From: Sulfurimonas sp.
GTDB lineage: Bacteria; Campylobacterota; Campylobacteria; Campylobacterales; Sulfurimonadaceae
DNA: 64,000 nt
NCBI GenBank assembly: GCA_028689055.1
Contig: JAQTWZ010000005.1
Coordinates: forward strand, 29,647-93,646
Direction of reading: 5' to 3'
In this document: piece by piece, positions 16,704-24,669 of the stretch
Position numbering within the stretch: the first letter of the stretch is position 1
Layout of the letters: each line of letters begins with the position of its first letter
Made by a program: the position numbers and the translations under genes
The notes under the pieces: model-generated
Seen by the model: only the letters and a program-made list of their open reading frames with translations
The model's database searches: none
What the model was told of the DNA's origin: nothing

Positions 16704-17173
16704 TTTCAAAAAACGAGACGTGTTTTCATTACTGTTTATGATTTTTGAGATAATTAGTCACCTCTGAAAAATGCAATCCTTATTATCAGTATTTCTGCGG
16801 AATGAATGACTATTAAGCAAAACTGCCATGTGACGCGACAGAACTTGTAAAGTTTCGTAAGTGTATAGGTTAAGATGAAGTCGATATTATTTTTGGAGTC
16901 AGTGTTGCATGGTAAGCTGGTAATCAAGATCATTAACCGTTTTATGCGAGTGTTGCTTCAAAAGAGAACTTCACACAATAAGGTCTATTCACTTCATTAG
17001 TGTTTGATTATCAGAGTGTGGCAAAACTCATTCGATGCTTCTTTAGGAATTGGAATGTGACAAGTAGAAATTCAAAATATAGGACTCTGCTTTACGCTTG
17101 AAATGAACTTGAAATCTTGTTTTTCAGGGGCGACTAACTACGCAGTAGCACAATTTCCGCAGGAGGAACATTA

Positions 17174-17203
17174 CAGTCACTGCGAGCGTAGCGCGGCAGT
17201 CTC
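17174..17203. repeat. REP-like palindromic element
   Basis: The sequence CAGTCACTGCGAGCGTAGCG, followed by CGGCAGTCTC, pairs ACTGC (17179-17183) with GCAGT (17196-17200). It resembles the widespread REP/MITE-type repeats of the form TCATTGCGAGC...GGCAATCTC seen in many proteobacteria. Confidence 0.55.
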
Positions 17204-17232
17204 TTTTGGAGGTTTTTTGTAGTGAAGAGTGC

Positions 17233-17238
17233 TATAAT
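17233..17238 (+). promoter_or_regulatory. -10 box of the beta-CASP gene
   Basis: A perfect TATAAT lies 33 nt before the chosen ATG at 17272, with GGAGG at 17261-17265 as a strong ribosome site, 6 nt from the ATG. These two signals decide against the upstream in-frame ATGs at 17206 and 17254. Confidence 0.65.
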
Positions 17239-17271
17239 AAAAGTAGAAAAATAATGTTTCGGAGGTCTCTT

Positions 17272-18669
17272 ATGGTTCATGTGACATCGTATGGAGCGGC
17301 GCAGGGTGTGACGGGTTCTTGCCATTTGTTGAAGATAGGTTCGATTAGGATTTTGGTGGATTGTGGTCTTTTTCAGGGAGAGGGTGCGACTGAAAAAAAC
17401 TATGCGCCTTTTGCGTTTGATGTAGCAAAAATAAACTATCTCATCTTGACACATGGGCATCTTGATCACATAGGGAGAGTCGCAAAGCTTGTCAAAAATG
17501 GTTTTCATGGCACTATCATAGCGACACAACCGACAAAAGAGATAGCAAAAATCATGCTCCTAGACAGTGCGAAGATACTCAAAGAAGAGTACAAAACACT
17601 CCGAAAAAAAGCCCGTAGAAGAGGGGAGGAAGAGAATATACTTGAGCCTCTTTACACAGAAGAAGATGTACACAATGTTTTTGCAAAAAATTGGCATACT
17701 TTGGAGTATTTTGCTGCGTTTAAGCTCAAACAACATATCGTAGTCACGCTTGCAAACGCAGGTCATATACTCGGAAGTGCTTTTGCTATGATAGATGCTC
17801 ATGATGAGGGAAAATACAAACGCATCGTTTTTTCGGGTGATTTGGGCAGTCCAAACCGACTCATCATAGAAAATCCCAATAAGCTTGATAGGGCAAATAT
17901 ACTCTATCTTGAATCCACATACGGAGACAGAGTACACAAGCCGCTTGAGCAGAGCATACAAGAGTTCAAAGAAGCGGTGCAGAGTACACTCAAACGCGAT
18001 GGAAATGTCATCATCCCTTCTTTTGCCCTTGAGAGAACGCAGGAGATACTTTGGCTTTTGCATGAGATGCATGACAATGGCGAGTTGCCAAAATGCAGAG
18101 TTTTTTTGGACTCTCCGCTTGCTATAAAAGCGACGGAACTTTACAACAAATATCCTCTGCATCTGAGTGATGAACTCGAATATTATGATGGAGGCGGGAG
18201 CAATCCCTTCTCTTTTTCGTGGCTCGAACCTACGCCTACGACAGATCAGTCTATGGCGATAAACAGTGTCAAAGAGCGCTCTATCATCATCGCAGGAAGT
18301 GGGATGTGTAGTGGAGGGCGCATCATGCACCATCTCAAACACAGACTATGGAACCCCAACAATTCTATCGTTTTTGTAGGATTTCAAGTTGGGGGAACGC
18401 TTGGGCGTGCTATTATTGATGGTGCAAAATTTGTCAATATATATGCAGAAGAGATTATCGTCAAAGCACAGATTTTTACTATCAACGGTTTTTCAGCTCA
18501 TGCAGACCAACATGAGCTACTTCAATGGATAGGCGGTGCGGAAGATATCAGTACGCTTTGTTTGGTGCACGGCGAATTGGATAAGATGGAGATTTTTGCC
18601 AAAGCTATACATGAGCACTTTGGATATGAAGCTCTTATCGTTGAGCCAAATGTCACACTTACTTTATAG
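17272..18669 (+). CDS. Metallo-beta-lactamase fold beta-CASP RNase/exonuclease (CPSF-73-like)
   Basis: 465 residues from ATG 17272. Metal-binding motif HGHLDHIG is at 61-68, with the second-metal motifs further on (NAGHILGSAF; VFSGDLG). The beta-CASP insertion follows (IIPSFALERTQEILWLL), then SGMCSGGRIMHHLK and the C-terminal FSAHADQHEL. This set belongs to the YSH1/CPSF-73 group of RNA-processing nucleases found in bacteria and archaea; RNA is the likely substrate. It stands alone, with its own promoter and a convergent neighbour whose stop overlaps by 6 nt. The family is clear, the physiological target unknown. Confidence 0.9.
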   Translation: MVHVTSYGAAQGVTGSCHLLKIGSIRILVDCGLFQGEGATEKNYAPFAFDVAKINYLILTHGHLDHIGRVAKLVKNGFHGTIIATQPTKEIAKIMLLDSAKILKEEYKTLRKKARRRGEEENILEPLYTEEDVHNVFAKNWHTLEYFAAFKLKQHIVVTLANAGHILGSAFAMIDAHDEGKYKRIVFSGDLGSPNRLIIENPNKLDRANILYLESTYGDRVHKPLEQSIQEFKEAVQSTLKRDGNVIIPSFALERTQEILWLLHEMHDNGELPKCRVFLDSPLAIKATELYNKYPLHLSDELEYYDGGGSNPFSFSWLEPTPTTDQSMAINSVKERSIIIAGSGMCSGGRIMHHLKHRLWNPNNSIVFVGFQVGGTLGRAIIDGAKFVNIYAEEIIVKAQIFTINGFSAHADQHELLQWIGGAEDISTLCLVHGELDKMEIFAKAIHEHFGYEALIVEPNVTLTL

Positions 18670-18981
18670 TGGCTGCGTTTCTTCGTAGCACAACTCTTTT
18701 GCACAGTACCAGTCTGCTATAGCTTGATCGTTGTACTGATACTCTCTTTGGTTTGGCGGGATGACGCTGTTTCTGAGTTTGGAACGGACGATACCCATGA
18801 CGATAAAACTGAGCAAAAGTGATAAAAGTGCCAAGAAAAAATCATACAAATACCAGATGATAAAAAAAACTCCAAATGTCGTGAACTGTAAAAATACTCT
18901 GAGTATAAAAGAGAGTAATCTACACTTTTTGGTATGCAATTTCGGTGTCGGTTCTAAGAGATAAATAGTCTCTGTGTGCAT
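18664..18981 (-). CDS. Small membrane protein, function unknown
   Basis: 105 residues with two membrane helices (about 25-44, ILRVFLQFTTFGVFFIIWYL, and 46-65, FFLALLSLLLSFIVMGIVRS) and a hydrophilic C-terminus containing two Cys (ADWYCAKELCYEE). The 3' end overlaps the convergent beta-CASP gene by 6 nt. No family recognised. It may be transcribed alone or as the leader gene of the antiporter and mgtE downstream on the same strand's far side; the 23-nt gap to the antiporter stop shows the antiporter is upstream of it in transcription order. Confidence 0.6.
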   Translation of the reverse strand: MHTETIYLLEPTPKLHTKKCRLLSFILRVFLQFTTFGVFFIIWYLYDFFLALLSLLLSFIVMGIVRSKLRNSVIPPNQREYQYNDQAIADWYCAKELCYEETQPL

Positions 18982-19004
18982 CGTAATCTTCCTTTGTGTC
19001 GCGT

Positions 19005-20174
19005 TTAGTAATAGACGGCGATGATAGCAAACGCAAGAAAAAACATCAGGTGTGAGAGACCTTCAAAATAGTTCGTCTGCCCTTCGTCCGTCGTCTTCCA
19101 AGCCAAAATGATAGTGAGAATAAGCGCGCCAATCTCCAAAGGATTGAAATCAAGAGTGAAACGTATATCGCTCATGTACGCAAGCCCCATAAGTATCGGA
19201 ACGGTGAGCAGGATGGATACGGTAGAAGCACCCATAGCGATGTTGACAACTCTTTGTATTTCATCATTTTTTGCCGCTTTGATGGCGGTGACTATCTCTG
19301 GAGAAACTGCGACGATAGCGATAATAAGCCCTGACAAACCTGCAGAGATACCATACTCTTTGGCGAGTTTGATACCATCGATGGCAAAAATTTCCGCACC
19401 AAAAGCGATAATGGCGATAAATAAAAATATCGAAGCGATAAGCCCAAAAATATTGAATTTTTCAAAAATATAGTCATCTTCGTCTTGCGTTTGTATCTCT
19501 AAGTTTTCTTTTGCCATCTTGCGTTTGAGACGAAAAATCCTGCTTCTAGCCGTCTGCTTGAAAAAGTGTGTATGCGTTTTTGTTTGAAATACGAGGATAA
19601 CAAAATAAAAAAGTATCAATAGAGCGGCAATAGCAATAGAAGCATCCTCGATAACACTAGGCTCATGAGCGCCCGAGCTTAGAACTCCCGGAACCAAAAG
19701 AGCGGCGGCTGTGACAAAAAGTATCGTCGTATAGGCACTTGAAGTCTCTTTGTTGTGTTCTTGTTCGGTAAAACGCAGTCCACCCAAAAAGACGGCAAGC
19801 CCCAAAAGGACATTCATATCTACGATGACGGCAGAGATAATCCCGCCTTTGACAGTTTCTATCACCTCTGGATTTGTCATGGCTTGAAGTAGAATGACAT
19901 ACAAAAGAATAATCTCAACAACAACCGCGCTGAGTGTAAGTACAAAACTGCCATAAGGTTCTTGAAGTCGCTCTGATAAAATCTCCGCCACTTCAGAGAC
20001 GGTGAGGGAGAGTGAACCTATCCCGATAGCGGCAAAAAGCGTCGCCATGCCCCCTTGTCCAAGTTTGTGAAAATAAAACGCAACTAAAATGGTTGTTACC
20101 CCTAAAAATATATCCCAGTAGTCTTCAACAAAATATTTGAGTTTTTTGTTTTCTTTTTGAATGGTGTCGCTCAT
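19005..20174 (-). CDS. Ca2+/H+ (ChaA-like) cation antiporter
   Basis: 389 residues with about 10-11 membrane helices arranged as two halves, each with a Na_Ca_ex-type alpha repeat: GSLSLTVSEVAEILSERLQ in the first and GLIIAIVAVSPEIVTAIKAA in the second, the latter with the SPE glutamate used for cation binding. A charged cytoplasmic loop separates the halves (about 205-245). It would export Ca2+ or Na+ against protons across the inner membrane. It follows mgtE by 12 nt on the same strand, so divalent-cation uptake and exchange are co-transcribed. ChaA is the closest named relative I recognise; cation specificity is not certain. Confidence 0.8.
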   Translation of the reverse strand: MSDTIQKENKKLKYFVEDYWDIFLGVTTILVAFYFHKLGQGGMATLFAAIGIGSLSLTVSEVAEILSERLQEPYGSFVLTLSAVVVEIILLYVILLQAMTNPEVIETVKGGIISAVIVDMNVLLGLAVFLGGLRFTEQEHNKETSSAYTTILFVTAAALLVPGVLSSGAHEPSVIEDASIAIAALLILFYFVILVFQTKTHTHFFKQTARSRIFRLKRKMAKENLEIQTQDEDDYIFEKFNIFGLIASIFLFIAIIAFGAEIFAIDGIKLAKEYGISAGLSGLIIAIVAVSPEIVTAIKAAKNDEIQRVVNIAMGASTVSILLTVPILMGLAYMSDIRFTLDFNPLEIGALILTIILAWKTTDEGQTNYFEGLSHLMFFLAFAIIAVYY

Positions 20175-20186
20175 AACGTGTTTCCC

Positions 20187-21554
20187 TTACAAAAGAATGA
20201 TAGTAGCTAGACCTAAAAAGCTAAAAAAGCCAACTACATCTGTCACGGTGGTAAGTAATACGGTACTTCCAATAGCAGGATCCACGCCGGCTCGCTGGAG
20301 CACAAGAGGGATCACAGAACCGAAAAAACCGGCACTAATGAGGTTGATAATCATCGAAAGTGCGATCACCACACCAAGCATCGGCATACTAAACCAGAAG
20401 TAAGCGATGATGCCTATGATAACGGCAAAAAGCAGACCGTTGGCTAAAGAGATGATGACCTCTTTGACGATAGTTTTTCTTGCGTCATCCCCTTCGATAT
20501 CTCCCAAAGCCATCTGGCGTACGGTAACGGTAAGTGTCTGCGTACCTGCGTTTCCACCCATAGAAGCTACGATGGGCATAAGTATCGCCAGAGCAACAAG
20601 TGACTGGATTGTTGTATCAAACATACCGATAACGATAGAAGCAGCGATAGCGGTGAGAAGGTTGAGCCCTAGCCAAATCGCTCGCGTTTTCCCGATCTCA
20701 AACATATCTTCTTCTTGCTCAGCTTCGTCATTGACCCCTGCAAGGTTGAAGATCTGCTCTGTCGCACTCTCTTCGATGATGTCATAGATGTCATCGGATG
20801 TAATCCTACCGATAAGTTTGTTCTTATCATCGACAACAGCGATAGCATTGAGGTTGTAGTTGGTAACCATCTCTACCACATCTTTGATATCTTCTTTGTG
20901 GTTTACGGAAAAGTTTTTATGTTTTTCAAAAGGAATATCTTCAAATTTGAGAGCGTGCTCAAAAATAATCAGCTCTTCAAGACCGACCGAACCCAAATAT
21001 TTATTGCGGTCGTTGATGAGATGAACATGCCAGATATTATCGACTTCACCGCTTTCTTTGAGCTCTTTGAGGCGGATAAGTGCATCACCGATTTTTTCAT
21101 TGATATTTGCACTAAAAAGTTCCGTTTGCATATATGCACCGGCTTCATCCTCTTCGTAAGCGATGAGTTGTTCGATGAGCTCTTTGTCTTCATCATCAAA
21201 TGACTGGAGGATATTTTGCGAAATCTCCTCATGTTCTTCACTGATGTTTTGGATGAGTGTGGCGGCATCATCGGTGTCCATTTTAGAAGCGATATCTGCG
21301 AGTTTTTTGACACTGAAGATATCTGCCGTCTCTTCTTGCACATAATCCGGAAGCTCAGATAAGACTTCCGCAAGCAGCTCATGTGGGATTTTTTTGAGGA
21401 GAGAGACATACTCTTCATTGCTGATATCTCTGAGTTCTAAAAGCTGCTCGGCGATGTCATAAGGGTGTACGGTGGAAGTGTTTTCTTCATATTGTTTGAT
21501 TTCAAAAAATATAAGTTCGATTAAATCTGTGAGCTCTTCTTTGTCTGTTTCCAT
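20187..21554 (-). CDS. mgtE: Magnesium transporter MgtE
   Basis: 455 residues in the standard MgtE order: superhelical N-domain (about 30-140), tandem CBS domains (about 140-265, with GRITSDDIYDIIEE), connecting helix, and five membrane helices (about 290-455). The transmembrane part contains GNAGTQTLTVTVRQMALGD, the signature around the ion pore. MgtE is an Mg2+ channel closed by Mg2+ binding to the cytosolic domains. First gene of a two-gene unit with the ChaA-like antiporter. Confidence 0.95.
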   Translation of the reverse strand: METDKEELTDLIELIFFEIKQYEENTSTVHPYDIAEQLLELRDISNEEYVSLLKKIPHELLAEVLSELPDYVQEETADIFSVKKLADIASKMDTDDAATLIQNISEEHEEISQNILQSFDDEDKELIEQLIAYEEDEAGAYMQTELFSANINEKIGDALIRLKELKESGEVDNIWHVHLINDRNKYLGSVGLEELIIFEHALKFEDIPFEKHKNFSVNHKEDIKDVVEMVTNYNLNAIAVVDDKNKLIGRITSDDIYDIIEESATEQIFNLAGVNDEAEQEEDMFEIGKTRAIWLGLNLLTAIAASIVIGMFDTTIQSLVALAILMPIVASMGGNAGTQTLTVTVRQMALGDIEGDDARKTIVKEVIISLANGLLFAVIIGIIAYFWFSMPMLGVVIALSMIINLISAGFFGSVIPLVLQRAGVDPAIGSTVLLTTVTDVVGFFSFLGLATIILL

Positions 21555-21685
21555 CCGCTTCTCCTTATATAATAAGTGTGCAATTATACTTTTAGATATG
21601 TTTATTATTCTCTAAGTTGTGAAATAAGTTCAAATGTTTCAAACGCAAGGTCTGATAGTTAAAACAAAAAATACACAACATTTGA

Positions 21686-21691
21686 TATAAT
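21686..21691 (+). promoter_or_regulatory. -10 box of the protease-rimK-M42 operon
   Basis: TTGATATAATCACTCG contains a perfect TATAAT 21 nt before the ATG at 21713, and the leader carries TTAGGGGGC as a ribosome site. Confidence 0.55.
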
Positions 21692-21712
21692 CACTCGTTT
21701 TAGGGGGCTTTT

Positions 21713-22153
21713 ATGCAAAACAAAAAAATAGTCGGTAATGTGGAGATAATATCAATCTTAGATTTAGAACTCTTTGATTTGGATGCAAAAATAGATACGG
21801 GTGCGGACTCAAATGCCTTGCACTGCGATGATATTTTTGTAGATGAAAACAACAACGTTCACTTTAGACTTGTGGACGATGTTCATGAAGCTTACCACGA
21901 TAAAAAAATTGTTATGCCGCTCTATAAGCTCAAAAGTGTTCGCAGCTCAAACGGAGAACTGCAGCTTAGACCTTCCATCAAAGTTGATGTCTTGTTTTTT
22001 GGTAAAAAATACAAGGCTGTTATCTCCCTAACAAACCGTTCAGATATGAAATATCCTATGCTTATAGGAAGGAAATTTTTAAGCGGAAAATTTTTAGTAG
22101 ATGTGTCACAAGAATATTTAACAAAACAAATAACTAAAGGAAAAACCCTGTGA
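21713..22153 (+). CDS. Retropepsin-like aspartic protease of the RimK-associated (PF05618) family
   Basis: 146 residues. The active-site motif AKIDTGADSNALH places Asp28-Thr29-Gly30-Ala31 in the aspartic-protease position, with the downstream PMLIGRKFLSGKFLVD typical of this family (often annotated as ATP-dependent zinc protease, although the motif is that of retropepsins). It overlaps rimK by 4 nt. Such proteins commonly sit beside RimK-type ligases and are thought to process or remove the added amino acids; that function is not established. Confidence 0.82.
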   Translation: MQNKKIVGNVEIISILDLELFDLDAKIDTGADSNALHCDDIFVDENNNVHFRLVDDVHEAYHDKKIVMPLYKLKSVRSSNGELQLRPSIKVDVLFFGKKYKAVISLTNRSDMKYPMLIGRKFLSGKFLVDVSQEYLTKQITKGKTL

Positions 22154-23076
22154 GAGTTTATATATTATCAAGAAATAAGGCACTCTATTCAACACAACGA
22201 CTCGTAGAAGAAGCAGAGGCAAAAGGCTGGGAAGTCAAAGTTATTGATTATTTAAAATGTACTATAGAAATCATGAAAGGGGAGTTGGTTATAAATTATC
22301 TGGGGAAAGTTTTACCGACTCCTGATGCCATTATCCCAAGAATAGGGGCGAGTAGAACATTTTACGGTACTGCAATGGTGAGACACTTTGAGATGATGGA
22401 TGTTTTTAGTACCTCAGGCAATCTGGCTATTGCGCGTAGTCGTGATAAACTCAGAAGTTTGCAGGTTCTCTCAAAGCATGGAGTCGATATGCCAAGAACG
22501 GTTTTTGCATCCAACAAATCAAGTGCAAAAGATGTAATAGCACTCAGCGGAGGTGTACCTCTTGTGCTCAAAATCCTTGAAGGGACGCAGGGTGTCGGTG
22601 TTGTTTTGGTCGATACGGAAAAGGCGGCAAAGTCTGTTCTTGATGCGTTTTATGGCATGGATGTAAACTTGCTCATCCAAGAATACATCGAAGAAGCGGG
22701 AGGTGCAGATATCCGTGCTTTTATCGTTGGCGGTGAAGTTGTGGGGGCTATGAAACGCCAAGGTGCCGAAGGTGATTTTAGATCCAATCTACATCAAGGC
22801 GGAAGTGCTACAATCTACAAACTCAACAGAAAAGAGAAGACAACAGCCCTTGCAGCCGCTAAAGCTATGGGACTCGGCGTGTGTGGCGTGGATATGATTC
22901 CATCAAAACGCGGTCCGCTTGTTATGGAAGTAAACTCATCTCCGGGTCTTGAGGGAATCGAAAAATCTACAAATATCAATATCGCCGCAAAAATCATGGA
23001 ATATATAGAAAAAAATGTGCCTCATAAATCGAGTGGTCTTATCAAAAAAGTCAAAAGAGACAATATTGGAGCTTAA
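22150..23076 (+). CDS. rimK: RimK-family ATP-grasp alpha-L-glutamate ligase
   Basis: 308 residues from GTG 22150. N-terminal pre-ATP-grasp domain (about 1-90, with TPDAIIPRIGASRTFYGTAM) and an ATP-grasp core: VPLVLKILEGTQGVGVVLVD, LLIQEYIEEAGGADIRAFIV, and the metal-binding VMEVNSSPGLEGIEKSTN. RimK adds glutamate to ribosomal protein S6 in Escherichia coli; relatives act on other C-termini or small peptides. It sits between the aspartic protease and an M42 peptidase, which together could form a modification/de-modification set. Confidence 0.9.
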   Translation: MRVYILSRNKALYSTQRLVEEAEAKGWEVKVIDYLKCTIEIMKGELVINYLGKVLPTPDAIIPRIGASRTFYGTAMVRHFEMMDVFSTSGNLAIARSRDKLRSLQVLSKHGVDMPRTVFASNKSSAKDVIALSGGVPLVLKILEGTQGVGVVLVDTEKAAKSVLDAFYGMDVNLLIQEYIEEAGGADIRAFIVGGEVVGAMKRQGAEGDFRSNLHQGGSATIYKLNRKEKTTALAAAKAMGLGVCGVDMIPSKRGPLVMEVNSSPGLEGIEKSTNINIAAKIMEYIEKNVPHKSSGLIKKVKRDNIGA

Positions 23077-23095
23077 AGGAGAGACGAAAAGAAAC

Positions 23096-24151
23096 ATGGA
23101 AGAATTTTACGATATTTTAAAACAGCTAATACGTATCCCAAGTGTTGTAGGTGCGGAGCATCCATTTTTTATGTTTGTCAAACGCGAGCTTGAAGAGCTT
23201 GGTGTGAGTGTAGAGTATTATGACGGTGTTTTGGTCGCAAAAGGCGATAAGCCTGAGAGTGGATATCTCTCTTCACACGCCGATAGACACGGGCTTTTTT
23301 GTACAGGGCACAATGAGTTTCAGTACGCTGCGTTTATCACAAAAAATCGCGCAGACTTGACGGGAAACTCAAACGCAGAACAGCTTTTACGCAATTTTAC
23401 TTCACGTTTTGTGGATGAAAAAGTCCAAGCCTATGAGCCGTGGTCGGGAGCTTATCTGGGGATAGGAACTATCAAAGAAGCTTTTTTGTGTAATAGAAGA
23501 AAAAATATCATCTTTAAAGTCGAAGGTTTTGACTATCTTTTTCCTTCAACGCCGATTGCGTTTATGGACAAACTTGAATTTCGCGGGGATATCATCTCTG
23601 CACAGCTTGACAATGTCATCTCTATAGCCATCATGATCTATATGTATCAGATAGGTTATCAAGGAACTGCGTTTTTCACGGCTTCTGAAGAGGCTGGAAA
23701 GAGTTGGAGATTTTTGCTGGAGTATTTCAAACGCTTCGATATTACAACCAATGAACTGCTTGTTTTGGACACAAGTCCTTATGAGAGACTTGAAGATATC
23801 AAAGCGATAGATATCGTGCTAAGAAATCGTGACTCAAACGCAGTCTTTCGTTCGCCACTCAAAGAAAAGATAAAAAAAATAGCCAAAAAAGAGGGTGTGC
23901 GTTATCACTTCAAAGATACCTATCTCAAAGAAAAAATGGCAAAAAATGGTACAAAAGGCTCTTTGGGAACCACAGAAATGGGGCGAATAATCCATGCGAC
24001 GAAGGGAGAGATACAAGGTACGACTCTGCAAATACCGACTATAGGTTATCACACGGTCAATGAAACAGCTTCGACAAAATCTGTAGAGAGTATCATCAAA
24101 GTCTTAAAGGGTTTGTACATAAATGAAAAAGTAAAAGAGAAGGCGGCGTAA
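23096..24151 (+). CDS. M42-type metallo-aminopeptidase
   Basis: 351 residues from ATG 23096, 19 nt after rimK and behind AAAGGAG; an earlier in-frame ATG at 23015 lies inside rimK and is rejected. Metal and catalytic residues of the M20/M42 fold are visible: SSHADRHG, SAQLDNVISI, TASEEAGKSWR, VLDTSPYE and the final TIGYHTVNE. Such enzymes are dodecameric cytoplasmic aminopeptidases using two zinc or cobalt ions. In this operon it might trim RimK-added residues. Family clear; substrate unknown. Confidence 0.82.
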   Translation: MEEFYDILKQLIRIPSVVGAEHPFFMFVKRELEELGVSVEYYDGVLVAKGDKPESGYLSSHADRHGLFCTGHNEFQYAAFITKNRADLTGNSNAEQLLRNFTSRFVDEKVQAYEPWSGAYLGIGTIKEAFLCNRRKNIIFKVEGFDYLFPSTPIAFMDKLEFRGDIISAQLDNVISIAIMIYMYQIGYQGTAFFTASEEAGKSWRFLLEYFKRFDITTNELLVLDTSPYERLEDIKAIDIVLRNRDSNAVFRSPLKEKIKKIAKKEGVRYHFKDTYLKEKMAKNGTKGSLGTTEMGRIIHATKGEIQGTTLQIPTIGYHTVNETASTKSVESIIKVLKGLYINEKVKEKAA

Positions 24152-24173
24152 TAAACGCAGCCTTACATGAGCA

Positions 24174-24572
24174 CTAAACGAGTTGTTTGTAGAGAGAGTT
24201 GAGGTCTCCTAGAACCCAGATATCGATGATTTTTTCATCTTTTATCTTAAAAAAGGAAGCACCGTAATAGATGATATGGTTGCCTGTGGCTTCAAAATCA
24301 AGTAGTTTGCCGCTGTGTGTGCCGTTGTAGAGCGTGCGCGTGGCGACAAAATTGTTCTCAGCAACCATAATCTCAACAGAGTGATAAAGGTTGGGAATCC
24401 CCGCGATAATAGTATCAAAGTAGTTTAAAAACTCTTCTCTTCCTCTTGTCTCTATATTGAGCGAACCTCGAAAAACTATATCTTCGTGGAGAAGTTTTTC
24501 GACATAGGATTTATTCTGTTTATTCCATAAATTTTCATAGTATGAAGTGATGATTTGTTTTTTTGCTTTCAT
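24174..24572 (-). CDS. SnoaL/NTF2-like protein
   Basis: 132 residues, no signal peptide. The pattern YYENLWNKQNKSYVEKLLHEDIVF, with LNYFDTIIAGIPNLYHSVEI and the closing FFKIKDEKIIDIWVLGDLN, is characteristic of SnoaL-like polyketide-cyclase/ester-cyclase family proteins of the NTF2 fold. These occur as small-molecule isomerases or as non-enzymatic binding proteins; nothing here says which. Monocistronic, convergent with the M42 gene. Confidence 0.75.
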   Translation of the reverse strand: MKAKKQIITSYYENLWNKQNKSYVEKLLHEDIVFRGSLNIETRGREEFLNYFDTIIAGIPNLYHSVEIMVAENNFVATRTLYNGTHSGKLLDFEATGNHIIYYGASFFKIKDEKIIDIWVLGDLNSLYKQLV

Positions 24573-24626
24573 GGTCTCTCAAGCGTTGAAATTTTCGCAA
24601 TTATACTTGAATTTGTGAAATTAGTA

Positions 24627-24632
24627 TATAAT
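24627..24632 (+). promoter_or_regulatory. -10 box of the CPA2 antiporter gene
   Basis: TTAGTATATAATCATT contains TATAAT 37 nt before the GTG start, with AAAGGAG just upstream of the start codon. The two ATGs directly before the GTG lead to an immediate TAG and cannot be used. Confidence 0.55.
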
Positions 24633-24669
24633 CATTTTCTTATGTAAATGAATAAAAAAAGGAGATGAT

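Larger units (their letters stand above)
16704..17271. other. Gene-free stretch with degenerate sequence
   Basis: About 570 bases between the MFS operon and the beta-CASP gene. I find no reading frame with recognisable protein similarity; all six frames are broken frequently. The middle (16800-17100) has no AAACGCA motif and no obvious inverted repeat, and could be a decayed gene or mobile element. The last 100 bases hold a REP-like palindrome (17174-17203) and the promoter of the next gene. Confidence 0.5.

Noticed and set aside
17560-18342. 260-codon minus-strand frame opposite the beta-CASP gene
   Set aside because: No ribosome site or motif, and the plus-strand gene has all catalytic motifs.
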